Source of the DNA: DATKYQ01 sp035528415
GTDB lineage: Bacteria > Myxococcota > B64-G9
Reading direction: 5' to 3'
DNA: 64,000 nt
Assembly (NCBI GenBank): GCA_035528415.1
Contig: DATKYQ010000022.1
Coordinates: forward strand, 151,552 to 215,551
Part shown: one piece after another, positions 34,259-43,775 of the stretch
Position numbering within the stretch: position 1 is the stretch's first letter
How the letters are laid out: the number at the start of each line of letters is the position of its first letter
Notes under the pieces: generated by a model
Seen by the model: the letters and a program-made list of their open reading frames with translations, nothing else
What the model was told of the DNA's origin: nothing
The model's database searches: none
Program-made: the position numbers and the translations under genes

Positions 34259-37200
34259 CTACAGGCAAGCGGCGGTATAGGAAACCTCGATCTTGTCCCC
34301 CTTGTCAGGCACGTAGTCCGCTCCGAAACAGACGCTGTTGGTGTCGGGGTAGTAGACCCAGCCGTCGGTACAGGCATCGCAGTCATTGCAGGAGGCCTTG
34401 GGAACCGGCTGGTCGTTCAGGGTCACAACGATCGTGCCCGGATCGGCCGGTCGCGATAGGGGGAACTCCCTGATGGCCGCAAAGGCGTCGATGCCCAGGT
34501 TGCCGAGCGCGGCAGCCCAATTCCCGGCGCACAGCGACTCGAAGATGCCGCCGGTCTGGTTGGCCACCTCGACATAGCGCGTGCCGGGCGTGGACGAGTC
34601 GGCACCGCAACCGGACGGAATGGGATCGGGCATGACGACGGCGCTGACCTTCATCATCTCGGTGTTGCGGTAGCCCTTGATGGCCGAGAAAAAATCGATA
34701 TAGAAGTCAGGGTTGCCCTTGGACTGGTCCTGTTCGTCGCTGACACAGATAATGTAGAGCTTGGCGTCCTCGCGCATGAAGCCGAGGTTGGCGCCCGGAT
34801 CGTCGACCAGCGGCGGGCTGAGCGCCATCCAGGCCGCCTGCAGCCCGGACTCCTGCTCGTCCGAACAGCAGGTGCCGATCTTGACGTTCTTATCGAAGGC
34901 GCCGCTCGTGTCTGGCGTGGTGTTGGTGATGATCTTGGGGCTCTGGTCGGTCTGGATCAGCACTCCGGGGATTATGTCGCGCGGGGGATTGCCCTGGCCC
35001 GTCTCGGGATCGTTCACCTCGGTGGCAATCACGCCGATATGAAAATCGACGTCCAGCGTCTCGGCCCAGTTTATGAAAGACGAGAAGTTCGTCGCCAGCG
35101 CGCTCTGCACCCAGCCCATCGAGCCGGAGTTGTCCACCACGAAAAGGACATCCGACTTGACCTGGTCCGGCTGGTGGAAAACGTCGGTCTGGTCGGAGAT
35201 GTTGGTGCCCCGACCGAACAGGGGCACCGCCAACAGATCGACGTTGGAAGCGTCCGACTCTATGTACAGGGTTGCGCGATGAGGATTGGTGTCCTGGGGG
35301 TGGAAACGCAGCCGGATCTCGAAGCTGCCGCCGCCCGAGAGCGTATAGGGCAACCCCGGAGCGGACATGATCTCGAAGTTCAAATCGGCCGGATCCTCCA
35401 GGTAGATGGCGGTGATGTTCAGGCCGATGGTGCCCAGGTTGTAGACCCTGACGTGCAACTCGGGCGAGTTGCAGCCCACTGTCACCACGCCGAAATCCAA
35501 CTCGGCCGGCACCACTTCTATATCCGACTCGGCCGACATGCCGCTCAGGTTGATACAGGCGTCGCCCGCGGCCGGGTATTGCGGCGGCAGGCCGGGCTTG
35601 AAGCAGGTGCCCTCCCCGACGATGAAATCGGGATCGTCGTCCGTGTGGAACCAGATCCGGCCTGCGTGCAGATCGAGCTTCGAGGGAGAGAAAGTCACCT
35701 CGATCTCCTGCCGGTCGCCGGGCTGACCTTTCTTGGCCAGCGTGAAGGGCGCCAGCGGCCCTTGGGTTATGGCGAAATCGCTGGGGAACAGCGAGCTGGG
35801 TATGAACTCCGGGGCGCCGATGTTGCAGGGGGCATTGCCATTATTGACGAGCGTGATGATCTGGCTGAGCGTATTGTTCAGCTTGACCGTCCCGAAACGC
35901 AGCGAGGTCGGCTGGACCGACAGGTCGCAAACGGCCGTCTCGACGCCCTCACCGAGCAAGTCGACGAACATCTCCGCGCCGTCCTTGTCGTTGCAGGTGA
36001 TCTTCAACTTGCCGCTGTCCGCGCCCAAGCCATCGGGCGCGTACTGGATCTCGACCTCGGGCATGATCACGTCCCCCGGCTCGAAGGTAGTGCCCGCGGG
36101 CGGAGCCGAGACAATCGAGAACTCGTTGCCGGCCGAGTTCTGGCTGATCTCGACCGCATCGATACGGCAGGTGTCGTTGCCCTGGTTGCTGAGCGTCAGG
36201 ATCATGCTCTCGGTCGTGTTCTGTACCACCCCGCCAAAAGAGAGCGCGAAAGGAATCGATTGAATATCGCACTCGCGCACGATTCCGTTGCCGGCCAGGG
36301 CCACCGTGCCGGTCAGGCCGGTGTTCGGGTCGGAGGACGGATCGTCCGAGAAGATGTCCACTCCACCGGCATCCGATCCGCGGTCGGACGGAGCGTACTG
36401 CACGTGGACCTCGATGCTTTCGTCGGGCGTAAGCGTCGCGGGCAGGGCCGGCAGGTTGACCAGCGAAAAATCTGCGCTCGAGTCTGGGTTGATGGCCAGG
36501 TTGGCGATATGCAGATCGAGCAGGCCGCAATTGGTTATGGTGAAGAATTTTTCTTCCGGTTCTCCCACGGCCACGCTGCCGAAATCGACGCTGAGCGGAT
36601 CGGGACACACCCGGGGAGCCAGGCCGCGGCCCTGCAGGCGCACGCTCAGCTCTCCTTCGTTGACGTCATCGGAAAGGATCTGCAGATCGGTGGCGTGCTC
36701 TCCGCCGACGATCGGCTTGTAGCTGACCGCCAGTTTGGCCTGGGAACCCGCGGCAATCACCCCGGGTAGCGTCCCCTCGCTGACCTGGAACTGGAACTGC
36801 AAGGTGTCCCCGGTCTGTAACTGGATGCCGGAGACGGCCAGGTCTTGGCTGCCCAGGTTGTTGATGATCACTTGTCGGCTGATCACCTGGTCGGTGGTGG
36901 TATCCCCGAACAAGACCGTCAGCTTGCCCGGTGCAATATCATCGTTACAGATCAACTCGGCGGCCTGACAGGCGGGCAGGGATTGATCTCCCTCGCAGTC
37001 GCTGATGCACACCTGTATTTCCGGAGTGACGCCCTGGCCCGCGAGGTTGACCAGAATCGTCGGGAAGTCGCTGGCGTTGGATGTTATCGTGAAAGATCCC
37101 GTTTCAGATCCAACCACGGTGGGCGCGAATGATATCCGCATGATCAAGTCGTCGCCTGAGCCGACGACCAGGTATTTTCCGTCGGTGTAGACGCAGCCGG

Positions 37201-37564
37201 CCTTGAAGATGCCGGAGTCGAAACAGGCCAGGACGAAAGAGCCGTTCTCCTGCACCCAGTCGACCCCGGCGACGTTCAGCTGGGCCGTGCCGGTGTTGCG
37301 AATGAACAAGTAGCGATCGGCAACGGTGGACACATCGACCATCCCGAAATCGACGTTGATCTCGGCCTGTTCGGGATTGGCCCCCGGCTGTGAGGGGGCA
37401 TACGAATCAAGCCCCGGTGAACTGTCGCTGTTCCCAACGTAGTAGTGGTCGACAAGAGCCTGGTCGGGGGTCACCGTCGGCCCTTGATCGCACTCGCAAG
37501 AAAGGGCCACGGGCAGCAACCCGAAAAGCATAACAAGGACAAAATTGTTCCTCATCCGACTCAT
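34259..37564 (-). CDS. Giant lipoprotein: Hydin-like repeats plus vWA domain (paralogue 2)
   Basis: A 1101-aa paralogue of the neighbouring gene, and the first gene of the pair (31 bp between them). The signal peptide ends in PVALSCECDQG, a good lipobox Cys near residue 22. Ig-like repeats (FGMVDVSTVADRYLFIRNTG, FGSVAVGEPEEKFFTITN) fill about 60-790; a vWA-like domain with DNSGSM is at about 800-1045; the C-terminus ends in a Cys-rich motif as in paralogue 1. The ATG at 37564 follows AAGGAG by six bases. The tandem arrangement indicates duplication within this lineage; the two would be exported together. Confidence 0.9.
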   Translation of the reverse strand: MSRMRNNFVLVMLFGLLPVALSCECDQGPTVTPDQALVDHYYVGNSDSSPGLDSYAPSQPGANPEQAEINVDFGMVDVSTVADRYLFIRNTGTAQLNVAGVDWVQENGSFVLACFDSGIFKAGCVYTDGKYLVVGSGDDLIMRISFAPTVVGSETGSFTITSNASDFPTILVNLAGQGVTPEIQVCISDCEGDQSLPACQAAELICNDDIAPGKLTVLFGDTTTDQVISRQVIINNLGSQDLAVSGIQLQTGDTLQFQFQVSEGTLPGVIAAGSQAKLAVSYKPIVGGEHATDLQILSDDVNEGELSVRLQGRGLAPRVCPDPLSVDFGSVAVGEPEEKFFTITNCGLLDLHIANLAINPDSSADFSLVNLPALPATLTPDESIEVHVQYAPSDRGSDAGGVDIFSDDPSSDPNTGLTGTVALAGNGIVRECDIQSIPFALSFGGVVQNTTESMILTLSNQGNDTCRIDAVEISQNSAGNEFSIVSAPPAGTTFEPGDVIMPEVEIQYAPDGLGADSGKLKITCNDKDGAEMFVDLLGEGVETAVCDLSVQPTSLRFGTVKLNNTLSQIITLVNNGNAPCNIGAPEFIPSSLFPSDFAITQGPLAPFTLAKKGQPGDRQEIEVTFSPSKLDLHAGRIWFHTDDDPDFIVGEGTCFKPGLPPQYPAAGDACINLSGMSAESDIEVVPAELDFGVVTVGCNSPELHVRVYNLGTIGLNITAIYLEDPADLNFEIMSAPGLPYTLSGGGSFEIRLRFHPQDTNPHRATLYIESDASNVDLLAVPLFGRGTNISDQTDVFHQPDQVKSDVLFVVDNSGSMGWVQSALATNFSSFINWAETLDVDFHIGVIATEVNDPETGQGNPPRDIIPGVLIQTDQSPKIITNTTPDTSGAFDKNVKIGTCCSDEQESGLQAAWMALSPPLVDDPGANLGFMREDAKLYIICVSDEQDQSKGNPDFYIDFFSAIKGYRNTEMMKVSAVVMPDPIPSGCGADSSTPGTRYVEVANQTGGIFESLCAGNWAAALGNLGIDAFAAIREFPLSRPADPGTIVVTLNDQPVPKASCNDCDACTDGWVYYPDTNSVCFGADYVPDKGDKIEVSYTAACL

Positions 37565-37726
37565 CGATATCTCCTTGGATTCATGACAACCACTTTTTTG
37601 CCACAAGATGATGAGACAGTTTTGCACAGATGTTCGAGTTCATTTTTTTCTAGCACGCCCAACCTAGATTCTGCAAGTAAAAACAGGCGTGACAACCTGT
37701 CTCGGTGTTGTCGAGGGAGAGTAAAC

Positions 37727-37755
37727 TTGTCGTTTAGACCCAAGTTCTTTACAAT
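37727..37755 (+). promoter_or_regulatory. Possible promoter with very short leader for the M23 lipoprotein
   Basis: TTGTCG (37727-37732) and TACAAT (37750-37755) are 17 bases apart. The predicted transcription start would be only about seven bases before the ATG at 37769, and no Shine-Dalgarno site is present, so the message may be nearly leaderless. An inverted repeat GACAAC ... GTTGTC lies at 37691-37712 just upstream. Confidence 0.35.
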
Positions 37756-37768
37756 CGACCGTTGCGTC

Positions 37769-38740
37769 ATGAAAATCAATAGCGCATATCACCTGTTTGC
37801 AGCAGCGCTTCTCCTTAGTGGCTGCAGGCCGGCTTTCAAGGTCGACAACGGGCCCGTGCCTCGGCTGCACCGCAGACCACCTGCAGTTGTCGCCCCGAAA
37901 GATGAAAAGGCTCCCGGAAAGCGACCCGGCGCCGGGACTGACGGCATAATCGGAGTTTTCAAAGCGCCCCGCCCCGCTGAAGTCGAGCAGGCCATCCGGA
38001 TCTTCCAGCTCAATCGCGGCAGGCAGGGCCCGGCCCGAGATACCGCCTGGTATCCCTTCTTCGAAACCCTGTTCGCCTATCTCGACATGCCGGCCGGAAA
38101 AACAGCATTCTCTCCCTTGATCCGGGCGCGGGTGGCGGCCGAGTTCGAACTGGACGCGGAACAGCGTGCCGCCGGCGGGGCGGATCCCGAACTGAAAAAG
38201 ACCGTCAAGCTCCTGCTGGCAGCGATCGATTCGAGAATGAGAGAAATCCACGCCTTGCAGCAGGTCCGGGAGTACGATCCCGCACCCGAGGAAGACGGTC
38301 CCTGCTGGCCGCTGGCTTACGGAATGATAACCTCGGAATTCGGAGAGCGAAAAGATCCCATCGATAGATCCAGAATCAGGTTTCACGCCGGGCTCGACCT
38401 GGCGGCCGCACCCAACGAGCCTGTTCACGCTACCCTGGGCGGAGTAGTCTCAGAGGCGCGCCGATCCGGCAACTGGGGACGGGTTGTGCGTATTCAACAC
38501 GGCGAAGGTACAGAGACGCTCTACGCTCACCTGGCAACCATCCTGGTAAAGGAAGATCAACTGGTAACCCTGGGCGAGGTCATCGGCCTGCTCGGCCGCT
38601 CGGGGCGCACGACCGGCTACCACCTGCACTTCGGCCTCTACGTTACCGGCCAACCCGTCGATCCGCTCGAACGGCTGCCCGCCATTCCCTTGAGTTTCTC
38701 AGACCAAATGCCGGGCGCGACCTTCGGGCACACCGAATGA
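37769..38740 (+). CDS. M23 peptidase-domain lipoprotein
   Basis: A 323-aa lipoprotein: MKINSAYHLFAAALLLSGC (Cys near residue 19), a Pro/Arg-rich linker, a helical domain and a C-terminal LytM/M23 domain (about 195-310). The zinc ligands are present: FHAGLDLAAA (His, Asp) and the HxH in YHLHFGLY, and the core strand LYAHLATI. It should cleave peptide cross-links in peptidoglycan or act at the outer membrane during cell-wall growth. It is divergent from the giant lipoproteins. The ATG at 37769 has no clear ribosome site; an N-terminal extension of over 100 codons is unlikely because the lipobox starts here. Confidence 0.87.
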   Translation: MKINSAYHLFAAALLLSGCRPAFKVDNGPVPRLHRRPPAVVAPKDEKAPGKRPGAGTDGIIGVFKAPRPAEVEQAIRIFQLNRGRQGPARDTAWYPFFETLFAYLDMPAGKTAFSPLIRARVAAEFELDAEQRAAGGADPELKKTVKLLLAAIDSRMREIHALQQVREYDPAPEEDGPCWPLAYGMITSEFGERKDPIDRSRIRFHAGLDLAAAPNEPVHATLGGVVSEARRSGNWGRVVRIQHGEGTETLYAHLATILVKEDQLVTLGEVIGLLGRSGRTTGYHLHFGLYVTGQPVDPLERLPAIPLSFSDQMPGATFGHTE

Positions 38741-38758
38741 GTCGGGCCCGCCCGGTCT

Positions 38759-39052
38759 TCAGCCCGCGTGACCCAGTTTCTTTTCCCCGTCCTCGAAAAG
38801 CACCACGGCACGTTTTCCCTCGATTTTCCTAACAACGCCCTTACCGAACTTCGCGTGCCGGATGAGTGCACCTTCTGTCAGAGTCGCCTTGAACGAGTAA
38901 CTGACGAACTCGTCTTCGGGCTGGCCGCTGACGGACTCATCCCAACTCTTGGGAGGTTCGACGGGCTCGGAAGCCGAAAGGGAAAAAGGCCTGGCTTCGG
39001 CGTCTCGGGATCTGGGACCACGGGAAACATGTTTGGAGCGTTTGATAGACAT
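38759..39052 (-). CDS. Small Tudor/SH3-like protein
   Basis: A 97-aa protein. The last 55 residues (LIRHAKFGKGVVRKIEGK, VVLFEDGEKKLGHAG) match the beta-barrel tail (DUF3553/Tudor-like) found at the end of UvrD/PcrA-type helicases and in stand-alone small proteins of Myxococcota. Such domains bind nucleic acid or protein partners. The N-terminus is basic and disordered (SIKRSKHVSRGPRSRD). It ends 18 bp from the convergent M23 gene, and its start region overlaps the leader of the divergent aminotransferase. Confidence 0.72.
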   Translation of the reverse strand: MSIKRSKHVSRGPRSRDAEARPFSLSASEPVEPPKSWDESVSGQPEDEFVSYSFKATLTEGALIRHAKFGKGVVRKIEGKRAVVLFEDGEKKLGHAG

Positions 39053-39180
39053 GCCGACATGATAACTCCACAAAACCGCCCATGCAAGATCGATTGACTT
39101 CCCAGCGCTCAGGGGCAATTATACTCCTCGCGTGTAACATCTCGTGGCCCACATCCTGCGGGGGAGCGGAGGATCGCCCG

Positions 39181-40365
39181 ATGGCCATTTCGAGGAAAAT
39201 CGAACACTTCATGACCAAGGCCTCCTGGATCCGCAAGATGTTCGAGGAAGGCGAGCGCTTGAAAAACGAGCTGGGTGCCGACAGGGTTTTCGACTTCAGC
39301 CTGGGCAACCCGGTCCTTGAGCCGCCCGAGGCTTATCTCGAAATCCTGCGTGCCCTGGTCAACAAACCGCCCCGGGGTCTGCACCGCTACATGCCAAACG
39401 CCGGCTATCCCGAGGTGCGTGCCAAGGTGGCCGCCTACCTGGCCGAGGACACCGGCGCCCCCGTCGATGCCGCCGACGTGATCATGACCTGCGGGGCGGG
39501 AGGGGCGCTGAACGTGGCGCTCAATGCTCTTCTGGATCCAGGGGACGAGGTCGTCGTCGTGGCGCCTTTCTTTCCCGAGTACCGCTTTTACGTGGACAAC
39601 CACGGCGGCAGGCTTGCCGTCTCCGAGTCGGGCGCGGATTTCGATCTCGATCTCGACAGTCTCGATCGGACGATCGGCGAGCACACCAAGGCTGTCATCC
39701 TGAACTCGCCCAACAATCCAACCGGCAGGATGTACTCATCCGAGAGGCTCAGCGAACTTGGTGAATTGTTATTACGCAAGAGCAAACATACGGGCCGCGT
39801 AATTTCCATACTCAGCGACGAGCCTTACCGCAAGATAGTCTTCGACGGAAAAAAAGCGCCTTCCATCTTTGAGACCTACCCAAACACGATACTGATCGCC
39901 TCCCACTCCAAGGATCTCGGACTGGCCGGTGAGCGCATCGGCTTCGCGGCTATCTCTCCCGCGCATGCCGACCGCAACGCTCTCAGGGGCGCTTTGACTT
40001 TCGCCAATCGCACACTGGGGTTTGTCAACGCTCCGGCCCTGTTCCAACTCAGCGTGGCCGAGGCGCAGCGCATGTCGGTACCGATCGAGATATACCAGGA
40101 GTTAAGAGACATCTTCTGCGCCGGGCTTTCCGAGGCCGGCATACGCTACATACGCCCGCAGGGCGCCTTCTACCTGTTCCCCGAAACTCCCACCTCCGAC
40201 GACCTGGCCTTCGTGCGTGCTTTGCAAAAACACAACCTGCTGGCCGTGCCCGGATCCGGGTTCGGCCGCTCGGGGCACATACGCCTGAGTTTCTGTGTCG
40301 CGCGGCAGGTGATAGAGCAGGCCCTGCCGATATTCAAGCAGGTGATGGACGAGTTCGGCGTTTAG
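39181..40365 (+). CDS. Class I/II PLP-dependent aminotransferase
   Basis: A 394-aa fold-type I aminotransferase. Characteristic residues: SLGNPVLEPPEA near the N-terminus, MTCGAGGALNVALNALLDPG for cofactor binding, NSPNNPTGRMYS (substrate/cofactor Asn-Pro), SDEPY (Asp, Tyr) and the PLP lysine in ASHSKDLGLAGERIGF. The C-terminal Arg is in GHIRLSF. The substrate cannot be assigned from sequence; aspartate-, alanine- and aromatic-type enzymes share these motifs. The ATG at 39181 follows GGAGG. The gene converges on the S41 protease with one base between the stop codons. Confidence 0.9.
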   Translation: MAISRKIEHFMTKASWIRKMFEEGERLKNELGADRVFDFSLGNPVLEPPEAYLEILRALVNKPPRGLHRYMPNAGYPEVRAKVAAYLAEDTGAPVDAADVIMTCGAGGALNVALNALLDPGDEVVVVAPFFPEYRFYVDNHGGRLAVSESGADFDLDLDSLDRTIGEHTKAVILNSPNNPTGRMYSSERLSELGELLLRKSKHTGRVISILSDEPYRKIVFDGKKAPSIFETYPNTILIASHSKDLGLAGERIGFAAISPAHADRNALRGALTFANRTLGFVNAPALFQLSVAEAQRMSVPIEIYQELRDIFCAGLSEAGIRYIRPQGAFYLFPETPTSDDLAFVRALQKHNLLAVPGSGFGRSGHIRLSFCVARQVIEQALPIFKQVMDEFGV

Positions 40366-40366
40366 T

Positions 40367-43300
40367 TTATTCCAGAATCAATGCCCCACCGCGGCCGTCG
40401 GCCACCTTGGTCTTGTCTTCTTTCCAGTCCAGCCCGCCGGGCCGGGTGATGATCAGGGTTTTCTGGATCGAAAACCTTGGGCCCTCGCGTGCCATAACGG
40501 TCAACACGTTCGGACCCGGCTTGAGCTTGACGTCCACCGAGAAAGCCAACGAGCGCAGACTGGACCCGGCCGCACCCGACTTGAGATAAACCTTGTCGTC
40601 GAGAGCCCAGACCGTCACGTCGCGCAGATCGGCATCGACGTCGCTGGCTACGCCCGAGATTGTGACCCGATCGTCATCCTTCGAGTAGACCGGCACTTTG
40701 TCGAGGCTTATTACGGGCGGCGTGTACTGGCAGTAAGGCAGCAGTGGATCTTTCTTTTTCACCTGCCCCGCAGACGATCTCTTTACTGAATCGGCAAAGA
40801 CCCATCCCGGTGCGCCCTTGCGCCCGGCCAGACGATACCACTTACCGAGTCGGAGATCGGCCCTGAGAAGGCTGCCCTTGGGGACAAATGCGACAATGGG
40901 TGCTTTCTTGTCCGCCCCCGAGTAGACACTGGCGCGCCGGGCAGTGACTTGCAAACGTACTTTCGTTTTCGCGGGCCGCTTGCCTTTTTTTCGATAGACG
41001 GGCAACTCGAACATGGCGACCTGGGTAGATCCCAGATCCGAGTCCCAGATGGTCAATTCGACCGGCAACTTGTCCAGCCGCGTATCCTTACGCACATGGA
41101 ACTGAAACGTCTTGTGCGCGCTTGCCCCGGGCGCCAGCTCGCCGAATACCAGGCGACCCTTGCCGGCCTTGAGAAACAAATCCTTGCCGGCCTTGTTTCC
41201 TAAAAGCGCCTTGGCACTGAAGGCTTTTCCGCTTCCCTTGTTGTAAAGGGTTATCCCGAGTTCGACATCCTCACCCGGCTGGATCAGGCCGTCCCCGTTA
41301 CCGGCCGGATCCTCGACCTGCCAGCTGAACCCGAAGGCCGGGCGATCGAGTCCCTGGGTCGTAATAATTTTCTCCAAAGCCGGCGGCGGCTTGCAGCCCT
41401 CGCAGTGAAAAGAAAAGCGCACGTCATCCGCCCTGCCCAAGACACCCCGCGGCACCTTGACCGGCACGTCCCATGACTTGGTCTGTCCCGGATCCACCCG
41501 GCCCAGAAGAAACTCCCTGCGATCATACAGGCTGAACTTGCTCTCCGATTCAGCCCTCAAGCGGAAAAAGGGCAGGCTGCCTGTATTTTTCACCTGCAGA
41601 TGCATGCTGATCTTCGAGTCGGCCCTGGCGTGACCCTGGCCGTCGGCGCCCTCGCCCGAGATCTCGAAAGAAGCCTGGCCGACGGTTTCTCCCGCCGATC
41701 CTGCCGACCAGTCAACGCCGAGTTTGTCCATTCTGCGCACCAACTTCTTCTGTTCACCCTCCCGAACCTGTTTCAAAAAGGCGCCGGCCTCGTCGAGCAT
41801 GGCCGAGCCGCGGGGGCTGTGCACCTGTAGCAGGAAATCCCGCGCCAGGCGGATCTCGAAGTCTTCCTTGAAGACCGGCTCTTCGATCTGGATCTGGAAA
41901 TCGTCATCGGCTCCGGCCTCGTCATTCTTGTCTTTCTTCTCCGTGTCGTAAACGTAACGAATGACCTCGGCGGGCTTGAGTGCCTGGGCAACGTGTTTCT
42001 TCAAATGAGCCGGAATGTCCTCTTCCCTGAAGGACAGGCGCTGGGCAAAGGCCTGCACGTTCTCCCGCTCGAGCACCATGGGCACCAGACGGACGTCCGG
42101 CGTGACACCTATCTCCTGGATCGAAACGTCCCCGGGGGTAAGGTACTCGGCCACTGTCAACTTGAGACAAGCGTCGCTGATGGATTCGGGCACCCGCGGG
42201 TTGAGGATCTGCACGGTTCCCTTCCCGAAGGTCTGATCCCCCATCAGCACCGCTCGATCGAGGTTCTTAAAAGCGCCTGCCAGGATCTCCGAGGCCGAGG
42301 CACTGCCGCTGTTGGTCAGCACGACAATCGGCAGATCCTTGTCTGTGCCTTCCTCCGTTGCGCGTTTCTCTTCGCGACTCTTTTGCTCCTTGTTGTCTGC
42401 GGTGCTGTCCTCGCTGTAGGAGACGGTGGCCACAATGACACCCTTGTCCAGGAACAGGTCGGCGATTTTCACCGCGGCGCTCATCAAGCCGCCGGCGTTG
42501 TTGCGCAGATCGAGGATCAACCCCTTGAGGCCCTTGGCCTCGCGCTTCAGGCGCGACAGGTGGCGCAAGAGATCTCCGTCGGTATGGCGTCCGAAATCCT
42601 GGATCTGTATGTAGCCGATGCGCTTTTCGAGCATGTGCGACTCGATCGAGTGCACACGTATTGTCTCCCGGGTGATCATGTACTTGTGCGGCTCGCTCCA
42701 GCCGTCACGCAAGACCCAGATGGCGACCCTGGACTTGGGTTTTCCCCGAAGCATACTGACTGCCTCGTCGAGCGGCATATTGACCGTTGACTGATCTCCG
42801 ATGCGCACAATCTGATCCAGGGCTTTCAGGCCCAGGCGTGCGGCCGGCGTGTCGGGCAGGGGCGAGATAATGGTCAGCACTCCCTTGCGAATGGTGATCC
42901 GGATCCCCAGTCCGCCGAACTCCCCCGTGGTCTTGAGTCGCATCTCCCTGAAAAGCTCCGGCGGGAGCAGGTTGGAGTGGGGATCGAGTGTCGAGAGCAC
43001 GCCGTCGATAGCGGCGAACTCGACCTTCTTGGGGTCCGAGCTGCTTTCGAGGTTCTGGCCGATGAATTCGAAAATCGGCTGCAGGTTGTAGTTCATTTCC
43101 CAGACGGTGGCCGGTGTGCCGACGGCGAATTTCTTCTCACGGGCGCCGACCTGAACCGTGGCCTCGCCGCCCGCCATCTTGATCTCCACCTCGGGCAGAC
43201 GCCGCTCGACGTACTCCAAGGCGCGCTTCAACATAGCGGCCGGGTGAACCCGGGCGGGATCGACGTAGTCCTGCTTGACCTGGATCAGCACCCAGCTCAG

Positions 43301-43465
43301 GCCCTCCATCTTGCCCAGATCGTATGCCGGCGTCTCGGGCTGCATCTTGGCCAGCTCGCGCACCGGCTTCTCGGGCTGCATCTCGGCCCGAACCGCCGGA
43401 AAATAAACCAGCATCACCAGCGCACATAGCCCCACGATACGGTTGAAAAAACCGACATGTCTCAT
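40367..43465 (-). CDS. Multidomain S41 (C-terminal processing-type) peptidase
   Basis: A 1032-aa exported protease. Signal peptide to about residue 26 (GLCALVMLVYFPAVRA); N-terminal CTP domain; PDZ at about 178-260 (GGLGIRITIRKGVLTIISP); S41 catalytic domain with GGLMSAA, TNSGSASASEILAG (catalytic Ser region about 383-392) and TFGKGTVQ (catalytic Lys). The C-terminal half has an Ig-like/CARDB region (about 700-820; GDGLIQPGEDVELGITLYN), a bacterial SH3 domain (about 832-893) and a final beta domain. Its catalytic part resembles CtpA at 49392-50705, which lacks the C-terminal half. It may process or tether envelope proteins. ATG at 43465 follows AGGAGAG. Confidence 0.9.
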   Translation of the reverse strand: MRHVGFFNRIVGLCALVMLVYFPAVRAEMQPEKPVRELAKMQPETPAYDLGKMEGLSWVLIQVKQDYVDPARVHPAAMLKRALEYVERRLPEVEIKMAGGEATVQVGAREKKFAVGTPATVWEMNYNLQPIFEFIGQNLESSSDPKKVEFAAIDGVLSTLDPHSNLLPPELFREMRLKTTGEFGGLGIRITIRKGVLTIISPLPDTPAARLGLKALDQIVRIGDQSTVNMPLDEAVSMLRGKPKSRVAIWVLRDGWSEPHKYMITRETIRVHSIESHMLEKRIGYIQIQDFGRHTDGDLLRHLSRLKREAKGLKGLILDLRNNAGGLMSAAVKIADLFLDKGVIVATVSYSEDSTADNKEQKSREEKRATEEGTDKDLPIVVLTNSGSASASEILAGAFKNLDRAVLMGDQTFGKGTVQILNPRVPESISDACLKLTVAEYLTPGDVSIQEIGVTPDVRLVPMVLERENVQAFAQRLSFREEDIPAHLKKHVAQALKPAEVIRYVYDTEKKDKNDEAGADDDFQIQIEEPVFKEDFEIRLARDFLLQVHSPRGSAMLDEAGAFLKQVREGEQKKLVRRMDKLGVDWSAGSAGETVGQASFEISGEGADGQGHARADSKISMHLQVKNTGSLPFFRLRAESESKFSLYDRREFLLGRVDPGQTKSWDVPVKVPRGVLGRADDVRFSFHCEGCKPPPALEKIITTQGLDRPAFGFSWQVEDPAGNGDGLIQPGEDVELGITLYNKGSGKAFSAKALLGNKAGKDLFLKAGKGRLVFGELAPGASAHKTFQFHVRKDTRLDKLPVELTIWDSDLGSTQVAMFELPVYRKKGKRPAKTKVRLQVTARRASVYSGADKKAPIVAFVPKGSLLRADLRLGKWYRLAGRKGAPGWVFADSVKRSSAGQVKKKDPLLPYCQYTPPVISLDKVPVYSKDDDRVTISGVASDVDADLRDVTVWALDDKVYLKSGAAGSSLRSLAFSVDVKLKPGPNVLTVMAREGPRFSIQKTLIITRPGGLDWKEDKTKVADGRGGALILE

Positions 43466-43775
43466 TCCGCTCTCCTGGCAATTACCCCAAAATGACTCCA
43501 CGGGATGCTAGGTTGACCACACTCCGATGTCAAGCGGGGAACCCCATAAAGGCCCTTCTCTCCAGGTTGGCGGCCATGATGTTGCCGACCGCCCATTGCT
43601 TCGTTCGACCATAACGTCGCCTTCCTCGACCAAAGCGTAGGGACCTGCCGGCCGAGTCGACTCGGCTCTGACTGCATCTGTTTGTTTATAATACGTTTGT
43701 TTCTGAAGACGGAATGGCATGGACCTTGCTGCACAAAAGAGGTTGGTCTAAAACAACGCCTGAAAGGAGGCATGA
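43466..43775. other. Intergenic region before the vWA lipoprotein
   Basis: This 310-bp region separates divergent S41 protease and vWA lipoprotein genes. It contains the palindrome and -10 box listed separately. No further gene or RNA was recognised. Confidence 0.6.
43651..43692 (+). promoter_or_regulatory. Palindromic operator-like site and TATAAT box
   Basis: A perfect 16-bp palindrome GCCGAGTCGACTCGGC (43651-43666) is followed 20 bases later by a perfect TATAAT (43687-43692). The palindrome covers the expected -35 region, where no good TTGACA is found. This is the layout of a regulator-controlled promoter for the gene at 43776. Confidence 0.55.

Noticed and set aside
35039..36769. Plus-strand open frame of about 576 codons
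   Set aside because: Antisense to the second giant lipoprotein, whose domains and signal peptide are clear; no homologue-like motif appears in the antisense translation.
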